DNA from: Microbacterium sp. Marseille-Q6965
GTDB taxonomy: Bacteria > Actinomycetota > Actinomycetes > Actinomycetales > Microbacteriaceae
Assembly (NCBI RefSeq): GCF_946151065.1
Contig: NZ_CAMGZA010000003.1
Span: 124,001 to 188,000, forward strand
Direction: 5' to 3'
DNA length: 64,000 nucleotides
The notes under the pieces are model-generated. The model saw only the letters and a list, made by a program, of their open reading frames with translations, did not search any database and was not told the origin of the DNA. Positions within the stretch are counted from its first letter, which is position 1; every line of letters begins with the position of its first letter. The position numbers and the translations under genes are program-made. Shown one piece after another: positions 8,674 to 17,516 of the stretch.

Positions 8674-9567
8674 ATGACGACGGCCGACTTCGCGCGCAAC
8701 CGCGACAATTTCTGCTACCGGCACCCCAGCCGGCAGAGCTTCGTGCTGTGCCAGCGCTGCGCCCGCACGATCTGCGGTGAGTGCCAGACGCCCGCCGCGG
8801 TCGGCGTCATCTGCCCCGAGTGCCTTGCGGAGCAGCGGCGTGCCCGCACGCCCGCGCAGAAGCGCGCCCGCCGCCGCTGGGGCAGGGGCGGATCGGTCGT
8901 CGCCGCATCGAGCGGCGGAACGCGCGGCATGATGTGGATCTTCATCCTGACCGCCGTGGCGTTCCTCGTGAACTGGGCCGGGACGACCGTGGGGTTCTCG
9001 CTCAACGACGCGCTCGCGTTCATCGCGCCCCTGATCTACCCCCAGTCCGGCTACTTCCAGCCGTGGCGCGTCGTCACCGTCGCGCTGACTCACGCCGGCT
9101 TCATGCATGTCTTCCTCAACATGCTGTCGTTGTGGATGGTCGGGCGGGCCCTGGAGCCGATGCTCGGGACCGCCCGCTTCGTCACGACCTACCTCCTCTG
9201 TGCCGCGGGCGGGTCTGCTGCCGTCGCCCTGCTGTCCTTCGAGACCCCGGTGGTCGGCGCGTCCGGCGCGGTGTTCGGGCTGTTCGGTGCGCTCATCGTC
9301 ATCGCGCGACACATCGGTGCCGACATGACGGGCATGCTCATCGTGCTCGGCATCAACCTTGTCCTCGGGTTCATCCCGAACGCGGGCATCTCGTGGCAGT
9401 CGCACGTGGGGGGCCTGGTCGTCGGGGCGCTCATCGGGCTCGTCTTCACGCGCACGCGTCGATCCGATCAGCAGGTCCGCCAGCGCGTACTCCTCGGCGT
9501 CATCGGCGCGGGCATCGTCGGCGCCTTCTTCCTCCCGCCGCTGCTCGGGTTCCCCGTCCTCACCTGA
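8674..9567 (+). CDS. Rhomboid intramembrane serine protease with N-terminal zinc-finger
   Basis: Intramembrane protease of 297 residues. The N-terminus is a cysteine-rich B-box-like finger (Cys14, His17, Cys26, Cys29, Cys34, Cys37, Cys47, Cys50), followed by a basic linker to about 70. Then come seven hydrophobic segments from about 85. Rhomboid motifs: HAGFMHVFLNM (about 140-150), the catalytic Ser197 in GASGAVFGLFG and the catalytic His244 in SWQSHVGG. GGA/ATG start at 8674, the first Met in frame after the cyclophilin stop. Its substrate is unknown. A DnaA-box-like cluster follows directly downstream. Confidence 0.9.
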   Translation: MTTADFARNRDNFCYRHPSRQSFVLCQRCARTICGECQTPAAVGVICPECLAEQRRARTPAQKRARRRWGRGGSVVAASSGGTRGMMWIFILTAVAFLVNWAGTTVGFSLNDALAFIAPLIYPQSGYFQPWRVVTVALTHAGFMHVFLNMLSLWMVGRALEPMLGTARFVTTYLLCAAGGSAAVALLSFETPVVGASGAVFGLFGALIVIARHIGADMTGMLIVLGINLVLGFIPNAGISWQSHVGGLVVGALIGLVFTRTRRSDQQVRQRVLLGVIGAGIVGAFFLPPLLGFPVLT

Positions 9568-9584
9568 TCCCCGCAACTCCCCGG

Positions 9585-9733
9585 TTATCCACGGGTTGAT
9601 TGCGACTTTCCACGACTCGCCCGGAGTTCTCCCCGGATTTATCCACAGGTTCTTCCACACTGGGGAGAACCACAGGGGTGTGATTCGCGACGCCGCGCCA
9701 CCGGGGCCGGGGTTTTCCACAGCTCTGCCCACA
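9585..9733. other. Cluster of DnaA-box-like 9-mers
   Basis: Between the rhomboid stop and the crgA terminator lie one perfect TTATCCACA (9639-9647), two 8/9 matches (TTATCCACG 9585-9593, TTTTCCACA 9713-9721), one 7/9 match (9651-9659) and several 6/9 CCACA-ending copies, mostly in one orientation. A 5-bp inverted repeat TACAC-gg-GTGTA lies near 9748-9759. No ORF covers 9568-9826. The bases are unusually A/T-rich at the boxes for this genome. Likely a DnaA-binding site; the role is inferred. Confidence 0.6.
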
Positions 9734-9786
9734 GGTGTGGGAAGAACTACACGGGTGTAATTCCGCGCTGCGGTCCCGGGAAACGA

Positions 9787-9813
9787 CGAACCCCGCCACA
9801 CGGGCGGGGTTCG
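9787..9813 (-). terminator. Terminator of crgA
   Basis: Perfect 11-bp stem CGAACCCCGCC / GGCGGGGTTCG with a 5-nt loop. Read on the minus strand it is followed by CGTTTCCC. It lies 13 bp past the crgA stop. Confidence 0.8.
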
Positions 9814-9826
9814 CGGCCGGCGGGCG

Positions 9827-10060
9827 TCAGCGCCAGCGAGTGGTCATGAGGAAGCCGATGAAGGCGATGCCGAAGCCGATAAGCAGATTGAGAGCGCCGA
9901 TTCCCGGAATGGGCCACGCCTGGTTGGAGAGGTAGAACACCAGGATCCACACCAGCCCGATGAGCATGAAGCCGATCATCACCGGCTTGAACCAGACCGG
10001 GTTGGGGCCCGGATCGCCGACGGGGCGCTCGGGGGTCTCGTCGTCGCTCTTGCGTGCCAT
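9827..10060 (-). CDS. crgA: Cell division protein CrgA
   Basis: Septum-associated membrane protein of 77 residues that in actinobacteria binds FtsZ, PBPs and other divisome members. The polar N-terminus has the conserved PGPNPVWFKP block just before TM1 (about 27-44, MIGFMLIGLVWILVFYL). Next come the short NQAWPIPGIGA extracellular link and TM2 (about 57-72, LLIGFGIAFIGFLM), ending in the conserved TTRWR. Its leaderless-type promoter faces that of the sortase gene. Placement next to pknB and pbpA is the standard actinobacterial arrangement. Confidence 0.95.
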   Translation of the reverse strand: MARKSDDETPERPVGDPGPNPVWFKPVMIGFMLIGLVWILVFYLSNQAWPIPGIGALNLLIGFGIAFIGFLMTTRWR

Positions 10061-10066
10061 GCGGCA

Positions 10067-10120
10067 AGTCTACTGGCCGCCGTCGCGGGCGCCGAGCACC
10101 GTGCAACGCGTCCCTAGACT
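10067..10120. promoter_or_regulatory. Divergent -10 elements for crgA and the sortase gene
   Basis: TAGACT occurs twice: on the minus strand at 10072-10067, 6 nt before the crgA ATG, and on the plus strand at 10115-10120, 6 nt before the sortase GTG. Both point to leaderless mRNAs from a 66-bp spacer. Confidence 0.55.
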
Positions 10121-10126
10121 TGGGGC

Positions 10127-10891
10127 GTGAGCACGGTCGCAGAGCCGCTGCGCGCGCGGCGCCCGCCGCGGCGCGCCTCGGTCGCGGGCGTGCTCGGCGA
10201 GATCCTCATCACCGCGGGCGTCGTGCTGCTGCTGTACGTCGTGTGGCAGCTGTGGATCGGCGACGTCATCTACGGCGCCGAGCGCAACGCCCAGGGGGCC
10301 GAGCTGTCGCAGCAGTGGGAGGCGCGCGCGGACCCGCCACCTCCGCCCGTCGTGGCGGACCCCGAGACGGGCGAGAAGGCGTGGGAGCCGCCGGTCATGC
10401 CCGAGCCGGGCGACGGGGAGCGCTTCGGCGTGATGCACGTGCCGAGGTGGGGTGAGGACTACCGCATGCCGGTCGCCGGCGGCGTCACGCGCGCCGGCAC
10501 GCTCGATCCGATCGGCATCGGGCACTACCCGAACACGGAGATGCCCGGCCAGGTGGGCAACTTCGCGCTGGCCGGGCACCGCACCACCTTCGGCAAGCCG
10601 TTCGCCGAGATCGCCTCGCTGCGCGTGGGCGACGCGATCGTCGTGGAGACGGAGGACGGCTGGTTCACGTACCGTTTCCGCACCCTCGAGTACGTGCGTC
10701 CGGACGAGGTCGACGTGCTCCTGGACGTGCCGCAGGCGCCCGACGTGCCGGCGGACGAGGCGTACATCACGCTGACCGCGTGCTCGCCGCGCTTCTCGCT
10801 GGCGGAGCGGATCATCGCGTACGGGATCTTCGAGTCGTTCCAGCCGCGGGCCGAGGGAGCGCCGGCCTCACTGACCGAGGGGGCCACCTGA
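10127..10891 (+). CDS. Class E sortase
   Basis: Membrane-bound transpeptidase of 254 residues. It has one N-terminal TM (about 22-43), an extracellular Pro-rich linker (PPPPPVVADP near 70-79), and the sortase beta-barrel from about 98. Catalytic residues visible are His151 in LAGHRTTFG, Cys219 in TLTACSPRFS and Arg228 in AERII. Class E enzymes in high-GC Gram-positives attach LAXTG-type proteins or assemble pili; no substrate with such a motif is encoded nearby. The stop overlaps the next start by one base (TGATG). GTG start from the -10 position. Confidence 0.92.
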   Translation: MSTVAEPLRARRPPRRASVAGVLGEILITAGVVLLLYVVWQLWIGDVIYGAERNAQGAELSQQWEARADPPPPPVVADPETGEKAWEPPVMPEPGDGERFGVMHVPRWGEDYRMPVAGGVTRAGTLDPIGIGHYPNTEMPGQVGNFALAGHRTTFGKPFAEIASLRVGDAIVVETEDGWFTYRFRTLEYVRPDEVDVLLDVPQAPDVPADEAYITLTACSPRFSLAERIIAYGIFESFQPRAEGAPASLTEGAT

Positions 10892-11064
10892 TGTACGCCG
10901 CGCTCTGGCGCGTGCTACCCGGACCCTGGTGGGTGCGGGTGCTGATTCTGCTGGTGCTCGCCACCGCCGCGCTCTACGGCCTGTTCTTCCACGTGTTCCC
11001 GTGGGTCGCCGCCACGTTCGTGCCCGACGACGGCGCCATCGACGCCATGGCTCTCGCGCCCTGA
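10891..11064 (+). CDS. Small membrane protein downstream of the sortase
   Basis: A 57-residue protein with a conserved-looking GPWWVRVL entry into one long hydrophobic segment (about 15-40), then VFPWVAATFVPDDG and a short tail. The ATG overlaps the sortase stop by one base. Such short genes accompany class E sortase and pknB in many Microbacteriaceae. Role unknown; possibly an accessory to the sortase or the kinase complex. It is convergent with pknB, only 15 bp away. Confidence 0.75.
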   Translation: MYAALWRVLPGPWWVRVLILLVLATAALYGLFFHVFPWVAATFVPDDGAIDAMALAP

Positions 11065-11079
11065 GGAGTGGGGGCGCGC

Positions 11080-12774
11080 TCAGTCGCCCGTGCAGTAGAA
11101 CAGCTGCACCGCGGAATGGATCTCCACCTCGCCGGGCGCGGGCTGCTGACGGCTGACCTGCGGATCATCGGCGGATCCCGGGCAACCCGGGTCCTCCACC
11201 GGCTGCGGCGTGAGCCCCAGGTCCTCGAGCGCGCGACTGGCGGCGTCGAGCGTGAAGCCGCTGTAGTCGACGATCGCCACCCGACCGGTCGCCACCACGA
11301 GAGACACACGCGTGCCCACGCCCACCTCGTCGCCCTCGTCGGCATCGGCCTCCAGCACCGTGCCGGCGGCCGCTTCCGGATCGTTCCGCGGCGTGATCGT
11401 GCCCACCGACAGACCGGCGTCCTCCAGGGCGGCGCGCGCATCGGTCTCGCTGCTGCCGACGAGGCTCGGCACGACGGCAAGCTCTTCGCCCTCCGAAACG
11501 ATCACCTCGACCGTCTGCTCCGGTGCCACCGATTCCCCCGGTTCCGGGTCGGTGCGGATGACGATCCCCTCCGGCACGCTGTCGCTCGGCTCCTCGGTAC
11601 GGATCGGCACGAGCTCGAGCCCCTCGAGTTCCTCGATCGCCCGGTCGGCGGGAAGCCCGGCCACCTCGGGAACGACGCGGGCGCCGGCCGGCATGGTCGG
11701 CAGGGGACGGATCGCGAGCACCCAGATGAGCACGGAGATGAGGAGCACCGCCAGCAGAGCGACGCCCGCCCAGATCCACGCCACGGGCGGTCCGGACTGC
11801 GTGCGGGTCATGGTGGTGTCGGTGCTCAGCTGGCGCAACGAGCGCGCCGTCTCCTGCGCCTGCCGCGGGTTGGGACCGTACAGGGTGTTGGTGAGCGACG
11901 TGATCGCGCGCTTCGACGGCTCCCGTCCGTTGGAGGCCTCCGACAGCGCCGCCCGGAAGCTGGCGGCGTCCGGGTACCGCTGGTACGGGTCCTTCGCCAG
12001 GGCGCGCAGCACCACCGCCTCGAGGGCGCGCGGGATGTCGGGGTTGTGCTCGGAGGGCGTCGTCGGGGTCTCGCTGACGTGCTGGTACGCGACGGCCACC
12101 GGCGAGTCGCCACGGAACGGTGGGCGCCCCGCCAGCAGCTCGTACAGCACGACGCCCGTGGAGTACAGGTCGGCGCGCGCGTCGACGGGCTCGCCCTTGG
12201 CCTGCTCCGGCGAGAAGTATGCCGCGGTGCCGAGGATCTGAGTGGTCTCGGCGACCGTGGAGGAGCTGTCGGACACGGCGCGCGCGATGCCGAAGTCCAT
12301 CACCTTCACCTGGCCCACGGGCGTCACCATGACGTTCCCGGGCTTGATGTCGCGGTGGATCACGCCGGCGCGGTGCGAGTACTCCAGCGCCTCGAGGATG
12401 CCGTCGACATAGCGGACGGCGTCGACGGGAGGAACGGGACCGCGCGCGACGATGTCGCGCAGCAGCGTGCCCTGCACCAGCTCCATGACGATGAACGGCG
12501 TGTGATACGTGCGCGAGCCCTCGGTCTCGACCTCTTCGCCCGCGTCGAACACGCGCACGATCGACGGGTGCGCCATGCGCGAGGCGGCCTGGGCCTCGAG
12601 GCGGAAGCGGGTGCGGAACGTGCTGTCGGAGGCGAGCTCGCGCTTGAGGATCTTGATCGCGACGGCGCGCTCGAGCGTCTCGTCGTAGCCGCGGTGCACC
12701 CGGGCCATCCCGCCCTCGCCGATCAGCTCCTCGACGCGGTAGCGCCCGGCGAGGACGCGGGTCTCAGACGGCAC
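11080..12774 (-). CDS. pknB: Ser/Thr protein kinase with PASTA domains
   Basis: Transmembrane Hanks-type kinase of 564 residues that couples cell-wall state to phosphorylation of growth and division proteins. Kinase domain about 10-277: Gly loop GEGGMARV, Lys41 in VAIKIL, HRDIKPGN with Asp142, DFG at 160-162, and activation-loop Thr residues in SSTVAETTQ. A juxtamembrane region follows. One TM lies at about 332-354. About three extracellular PASTA repeats span 367-563, and the last has a Cys pair (CPGS..FYCTGD) suggesting a disulfide. GTG start behind a GGGGAG ribosome site. A 92-bp gap separates it from the second kinase gene upstream. Confidence 0.95.
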   Translation of the reverse strand: MPSETRVLAGRYRVEELIGEGGMARVHRGYDETLERAVAIKILKRELASDSTFRTRFRLEAQAASRMAHPSIVRVFDAGEEVETEGSRTYHTPFIVMELVQGTLLRDIVARGPVPPVDAVRYVDGILEALEYSHRAGVIHRDIKPGNVMVTPVGQVKVMDFGIARAVSDSSSTVAETTQILGTAAYFSPEQAKGEPVDARADLYSTGVVLYELLAGRPPFRGDSPVAVAYQHVSETPTTPSEHNPDIPRALEAVVLRALAKDPYQRYPDAASFRAALSEASNGREPSKRAITSLTNTLYGPNPRQAQETARSLRQLSTDTTMTRTQSGPPVAWIWAGVALLAVLLISVLIWVLAIRPLPTMPAGARVVPEVAGLPADRAIEELEGLELVPIRTEEPSDSVPEGIVIRTDPEPGESVAPEQTVEVIVSEGEELAVVPSLVGSSETDARAALEDAGLSVGTITPRNDPEAAAGTVLEADADEGDEVGVGTRVSLVVATGRVAIVDYSGFTLDAASRALEDLGLTPQPVEDPGCPGSADDPQVSRQQPAPGEVEIHSAVQLFYCTGD

Positions 12775-12803
12775 AGATGACTCCCCAAGTCGGTGATCAG
12801 ATC

Positions 12804-12809
12804 AGAATA
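12804..12809 (-). promoter_or_regulatory. Possible pknB -10 (TATTCT)
   Basis: On the minus strand GATATTCT lies about 30 nt before the pknB GTG, in the only sizeable gap of the fhaA-pknB operon. It could give pknB an extra promoter. No -35 consensus is seen. Confidence 0.3.
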
Positions 12810-12866
12810 TCCGAGGCCGCTCCCACAGAACCGAGAGGCCCGTGGGAGGCGGTGCCCCCAGGGAGA

Positions 12867-14657
12867 TCAGCCCTGGCCGCCGTTGCCTTCGCCTCCGCCC
12901 TCGGCGCCGGGGGTCGTGGTCGGCGACGGCCCGGGCGAGGGCTCGGGGTCCTCCGCACCGTTGATCACCTGGCTCGTCGAGCCCGACGCCGCCGATTCGC
13001 GATCGCCGCAGATCGCCGCGTAGCTGGCCGAGACGGACGACGCCGCGGGGCCGGTGACATTGATCTGCGCCTGGGTGACGTCCGCGCCGAAGCTGCGGGT
13101 GGTCGAGCCGTCGTCGGCGAACGTCGCGCCCTGGTGCAGCGTCACGGTGTAGCCCGTGAGCGATCCGGCGCCGCTCGGGCACTGGTAGTAGTCCCAGTAC
13201 ACCGTGCTCGGCTGGCCCGTGGTGACGACCTCGGGGAAGCGCGGGCCGCTGCCGGGAGCGGGCAGGTCGACCATCTCGCCGTAGACGGTGAGCGTGATGG
13301 TGCTGCCCTCCGGCACGACGCCGCGGGGGTCGACGTTGTAGACGAGGCCGACCTGGTCCTGGCTCGACGCGGCGTTGCCGGTGGGGCAGTTGACCTGGAA
13401 GGAGCCCTCGGCGGTGAGCAGGGCCGTCGCCTCGTCGCACGTGCGGCCGTTCAGCTGCAGCGCGTCGATGTCGACGCCCGTCGGCGTCGGTGTGGAGGTG
13501 GTGCGCGTCGGGGTGGGGCGCGGGGCGCTGCTCGACGTCTCGGGCGCCGGCTCGGGGGCCTCGTCCCGGTTGGCGAACAGCGCGATCACCGTGCCGATGA
13601 CGGCGATCAGCAGGAGCGCGATGAGGGCGATGAGCGGCCACGTCCAGGGGCTGCGCTTCTTCTTCTGCTTCGGCTCCTCCTCCACGACCTCCTCGTCGGT
13701 TGCGACGGGGAGGGGGGAGGTGGCGGGGATCAGCTGCGTGGTGCCGTCTCCGGCGGTGCCCAGCAGCTGGGTGAAGCCCTCGTCGGCCAGAGCTCCGGCG
13801 GCGGCGATGGCCGGCACCGCGGCGGCGGCGGCCGCGACGTCACCGCGACGCAGGGCGGCACAGGCGCGCGAGACCGCGGCGGCGGAGGCCGGGCGGTCCT
13901 CCGGCTTCTTCGCGATCATCGCCATCACGAGGTTCTGCACCGGCTGCGGGATGTCCGCCGGCAGCGGCGGGGGCGCGTCGTTGATCTGCGCCATCGCGAT
14001 GGCCACCTGCGACTCGCCAGTGAACGGGCGCTTCCCGGCCAGTGACTCGTACGCGACGATGCCGAGGGAGTAGATGTCGGTCGCCGGGCTGGCCTGGTGG
14101 CCCGAGGCCTGCTCGGGCGACAGGTACTGCACGGTTCCCATCACCTGGCCGGTGGCGGTCAGCGGCACCTGGTCGGCGATGCGCGCGATGCCGAAGTCGG
14201 TGATCTTCACGCGACCGTCGGGGGTGATCAGCAGGTTGCCCGGCTTGATGTCGCGGTGCACGAGGCCGGCCGCGTGCGCGGCCTGCAGGGCCGCGGCCGT
14301 CTGTCCGACGATGTCGAGGGTGCGCTCCGGCGGCAGCGCGGTCTCGCGCTCGAGGATGGTCGACAGCGCCTCGCCCGGCACGAGCTCCATGACGAGGAAC
14401 GCCGACCCGTTCTCCTCGCCATAGTCGAAGACGCTCGCGATGCCCTCGTGGTTCACGAGCGCGGCGTGGCGGGCCTCGGCGCGGAAGCGCTCGAGGAAGC
14501 CCGGGTCGCCCATGTACTCGTCCTTGAGGATCTTGATGGCGACGGTGCGTCCGATGACGTGATCCGTGGCCTCCCAGACCTCACCCATGCCGCCGATCGC
14601 GATCCGCGAGCTGAGCTCATAGCGTCCGCCGAACGTCACACCCTGCGTTGGCCTCAT
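12867..14657 (-). CDS. pknA: Ser/Thr protein kinase with PASTA and FnIII-like ectodomain
   Basis: Second Hanks-type kinase of the operon, 596 residues. Kinase domain about 10-270: GGMGEVW, Lys42, HRDIKPGN with Asp136, and DFG from 154. It continues with an Ala-rich juxtamembrane region, a KQKKKR stop, TM about 338-361 and a Thr/Pro-rich stalk. Beyond that lies one PASTA-like domain (about 394-462, with a Cys pair) and then a beta-rich, FnIII-like domain (about 470-565) with two further Cys. Mycobacterial PknA lacks such an ectodomain, so the symbol follows position, not architecture. The start overlaps the pbpA stop by one base. Confidence 0.88.
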   Translation of the reverse strand: MRPTQGVTFGGRYELSSRIAIGGMGEVWEATDHVIGRTVAIKILKDEYMGDPGFLERFRAEARHAALVNHEGIASVFDYGEENGSAFLVMELVPGEALSTILERETALPPERTLDIVGQTAAALQAAHAAGLVHRDIKPGNLLITPDGRVKITDFGIARIADQVPLTATGQVMGTVQYLSPEQASGHQASPATDIYSLGIVAYESLAGKRPFTGESQVAIAMAQINDAPPPLPADIPQPVQNLVMAMIAKKPEDRPASAAAVSRACAALRRGDVAAAAAAVPAIAAAGALADEGFTQLLGTAGDGTTQLIPATSPLPVATDEEVVEEEPKQKKKRSPWTWPLIALIALLLIAVIGTVIALFANRDEAPEPAPETSSSAPRPTPTRTTSTPTPTGVDIDALQLNGRTCDEATALLTAEGSFQVNCPTGNAASSQDQVGLVYNVDPRGVVPEGSTITLTVYGEMVDLPAPGSGPRFPEVVTTGQPSTVYWDYYQCPSGAGSLTGYTVTLHQGATFADDGSTTRSFGADVTQAQINVTGPAASSVSASYAAICGDRESAASGSTSQVINGAEDPEPSPGPSPTTTPGAEGGGEGNGGQG

Positions 14658-16114
14658 CAGTCCAGCACCGCCTCCATGACCTTCTTCGCGATGGGCGCCG
14701 CGATCGTGTTACCCATGCCCGACTGACCCTGGCCCCCGCCGTTCTCGACGACGACGGCGACCGCGACCTGCGGATCGTCCGCCGGCGCGAATCCGGTGAA
14801 CCAGAGGGAGTAGGGGTCGTCTGTGCCGTTCTCGGCCGTACCCGTCTTCCCGGCCACCTCGACGCCGTCTATTCTTGCATTCGACGCGGCCCCGTCCGAG
14901 ACATTGCGGACCATCATCTCGGTCATCGCCTCGGCGATGTCGGGGTCCATCGCCTCGCCGAACACCGTCGGGTCCCAGCTCTGCTGCACCGAGAGGTCGT
15001 CGCCCACGACCTGGTCGACCATCCACGGGTTCATCACCACGCCTCCGTTGGCGACCGCCGCCGACACGAGGGCCATCTGCAGGGGCGTCGCGGTGAGCGG
15101 GCCCTGGCCGAAGCCGGTCAGCCCGGTCTGGTCGTCGCTCAGCGCGCTCGTCGGGTAGCTCGACGGCGTCGCCGCCAGCGGCAGCAGGAAGTCGTGATTG
15201 AAGCCGAACCGCTCGGCCTGCTGTCGCAGCGCGTCGTCGCCGAGCTCGATGGCGAGCTCCGCCATCGGGATGTTGCAGCTGAGCCGAAGCGCGTCGGCGA
15301 GCGTCACCGTCTCGCCCGGGCCGCACGGGCCGCCGCTGGCGTTGCGGATGGATGTGGAGGTGCCGGGCAGCGTGAACGATGCCGGGTTGGGGAACTCCGA
15401 GTCGGGGCTGTACTCACCCGACTCGAGCGCCGCAGCCGCGACGACGAGCTTGAACGTCGAGCCCGGGGGGTTCAGGTTGCCGCCGATGGCGCGGTTCTGC
15501 AGGGGGTCGCCGGGATCGTCGAGCAGGGCCTGGAAGGTGGCGTTCACCGCCTGGTCGTCGTGTCCGGCCAGCTGATTGGCGTCGTAGCTGGGCGTGCTGA
15601 CCATCGCCAGCACGCGCCCGGTGTCGGGCTCGATGGCGATGATGGCGCCCTGCAGGTCGCCCAGGGCCTCGAAGGCTGCCCGCTGGACCGCGGGGTCGAG
15701 GCTCAGCTCCACGGACGAGCCGCGCGGGTCCTGACCCGACAGGATCTGCTCCAGGCGCGAGAAGAAGGCCGAGTCGGCGGTGCCCGACAGCTCCTGGCTC
15801 ATGGCGCCCTCGATGCCGGTCGCCGACTGGAGCACGGGGTTGATGTAGCCCGTGACGGGCGCCCACATGGGCGAGTCGACGTACTGCCGCTGCCAGGCGT
15901 AGACGTCGCCGCTCGGCACCGACGTGGCGATCCGTTCGCCGCCGGCCACGATCGTGCCGCGCTGCACCTCATAGCTGTCGTACAGCGTGCGCCGGTTGTT
16001 CGGGTGGTCGTTCAGCGCGCCGACGTACACGAACTGGACCGCGCTCGTCGAGGCGAACAGGGCGATGAACATGAGGATCACGATGGTCGTGAGCCTGCGC
16101 AGCTCCTTGGTCAT
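14657..16114 (-). CDS. pbpA: Penicillin-binding protein 2-type transpeptidase
   Basis: Class B PBP of 485 residues that cross-links peptidoglycan with its partner RodA/FtsW. N-terminal TM about 10-27, a pedestal region, then the transpeptidase: STFK with the acylated Ser219, the SCN triad at 279-281 and KTGT at 423-426. It is slightly shorter than most class B PBPs, as is normal for actinobacterial PbpA of the pknA/B operon. It follows rodA by 25 bp and overlaps the kinase gene, so the synthase pair and kinases are made together. Confidence 0.95.
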   Translation of the reverse strand: MTKELRRLTTIVILMFIALFASTSAVQFVYVGALNDHPNNRRTLYDSYEVQRGTIVAGGERIATSVPSGDVYAWQRQYVDSPMWAPVTGYINPVLQSATGIEGAMSQELSGTADSAFFSRLEQILSGQDPRGSSVELSLDPAVQRAAFEALGDLQGAIIAIEPDTGRVLAMVSTPSYDANQLAGHDDQAVNATFQALLDDPGDPLQNRAIGGNLNPPGSTFKLVVAAAALESGEYSPDSEFPNPASFTLPGTSTSIRNASGGPCGPGETVTLADALRLSCNIPMAELAIELGDDALRQQAERFGFNHDFLLPLAATPSSYPTSALSDDQTGLTGFGQGPLTATPLQMALVSAAVANGGVVMNPWMVDQVVGDDLSVQQSWDPTVFGEAMDPDIAEAMTEMMVRNVSDGAASNARIDGVEVAGKTGTAENGTDDPYSLWFTGFAPADDPQVAVAVVVENGGGQGQSGMGNTIAAPIAKKVMEAVLD

Positions 16115-16139
16115 CGCGCACCTCCCGCTGTCCGGACCG

Positions 16140-17516
16140 TCATCCGATCACCGCCCTGGGCTGCTGACGCACGGCGTCGCTGATGCGTAGCACGAGCGCC
16201 ACGATGATCCAGTTGGCCACGAGCGACGATCCTCCGGCGGCGAGGAAGGGCGTGGTCAGTCCCGTCAGCGGCAGCAGGCGCGTGACCCCGCCGACCATGA
16301 CGAACACCTGCAGGGCAAGGGTGAACGACAGGGCAGTGGCGAGCAGCTTGCCGAAGTCATCCTGCCCCGCGACCCCGATGCGCAGACCACGGCCGACGAA
16401 GACCAGGTAGAGCGCGAGAATGGCGAAGATGCCGACGAGCCCGAGCTCCTCGCCCAGCGAGGGCAGGATGTAGTCGCTCTGCGACACCGGGGTGATGTAG
16501 GGCCGCCCCTGGCCGAGACCGGTTCCGAACAGGCCGCCGTGGGCGAGGCCGAAGATGCCCTGCACGAGCTGGAAGCTGCCGCCCGGGCGGTCGTAGATCT
16601 CCGGATCGAATGCGTTCAGCCAATTGCTGAAGCGCCAGCCGACGTACTCGAGGGTGAACGCCGCCGCGATCGCTCCGCCCAGTGCGAGCAGCACGCCGAT
16701 GAGCATCCATCCCGTCTTGCCCGTCGCCACGTACAGCGTGGCGACGAACATCCCGAACACGAGCAGGCCGGTGCCGAGGTCGCGCTGGAACACGATGATG
16801 GCGAGGGACACCAGCCAGATCACGAGGATCGGACCGAACTCCCGGGCGCGCGGGAACGTGAAGCCGAGGAACTTCTTCCCCGTGGTCGCGAGGCTCTCGC
16901 GCGTGCGCACGAGGTAGCCGGCGAAGAAGACCGCGAGGCAGATCTTCGCGATCTCGCCTGGCTGGAAGTTGAAGCCCGCGATGCGGATCCACACCTGGGC
17001 GTTCCCGCCGCCGTTGAGGAACGGCACAAAGGGCAGCAGCAGCAGGACGATGCCGGCGAGGCCGAAGAGGTAGGTGTACCGGAACAGCACGCGGTAATTG
17101 ACGAGCAGCCACACGACGGCGCCCGCCAGGACCATCGACACCGCGGCGTACGCGATCTGGCTGCTGCCGGCCGTGGCGCTCGTGCCCTCGGCGCCGGAGA
17201 GGCCGATGCGGTAGATCTCGGCGATGCCCAGACCGGTCAGCAGGAACGCGATCGGCAGCACGAGCGGATCGGCGTCGGGCGCCCGCAGGCGCAGCACGAT
17301 GTGGAAGGCGAGGGCGAGGGCGCCGAGCAGTCCGGAGAGGACGAGCTCGGTCGTGGACAGCTCGCCGAGGGCGCCGAACTGCACGAGCACCATGGCGCCC
17401 GTCGACAGGACGATGGCGAACAGCAGCAGGAGCAGCTCGCGGTTGCGGCGCGGCGCAGGCGTGCGCACGCGGCGCAGGGCCTTCAGGACCGCGGTGTCGG
17501 CGGCGACCTGGGTCAT
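16140..17516 (-). CDS. rodA: SEDS-family peptidoglycan glycosyltransferase RodA/FtsW
   Basis: Polytopic membrane enzyme of 458 residues that polymerises lipid II into glycan strands. About ten to twelve TMs start near residue 25. SEDS marks include the FNFQPGEIAKI segment, the long loop with FQRDLGTGLLVFGM carrying the essential Asp, and the C-terminal GGSSLVANW. It is the cognate partner of the adjacent pbpA. The start overlaps the pstP stop (ATGA). The gene is the elongation-type copy by position; ftsW of the mra/fts cluster would be elsewhere. Confidence 0.94.
   Translation of the reverse strand: MTQVAADTAVLKALRRVRTPAPRRNRELLLLLFAIVLSTGAMVLVQFGALGELSTTELVLSGLLGALALAFHIVLRLRAPDADPLVLPIAFLLTGLGIAEIYRIGLSGAEGTSATAGSSQIAYAAVSMVLAGAVVWLLVNYRVLFRYTYLFGLAGIVLLLLPFVPFLNGGGNAQVWIRIAGFNFQPGEIAKICLAVFFAGYLVRTRESLATTGKKFLGFTFPRAREFGPILVIWLVSLAIIVFQRDLGTGLLVFGMFVATLYVATGKTGWMLIGVLLALGGAIAAAFTLEYVGWRFSNWLNAFDPEIYDRPGGSFQLVQGIFGLAHGGLFGTGLGQGRPYITPVSQSDYILPSLGEELGLVGIFAILALYLVFVGRGLRIGVAGQDDFGKLLATALSFTLALQVFVMVGGVTRLLPLTGLTTPFLAAGGSSLVANWIIVALVLRISDAVRQQPRAVIG

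Noticed and set aside
9585-9733. Chromosomal origin oriC
   Set aside because: The gyrA end and known gene order place oriC upstream of the window, between dnaA and dnaN. There is no AT-rich unwinding region here, so I call it only a DnaA-box cluster.
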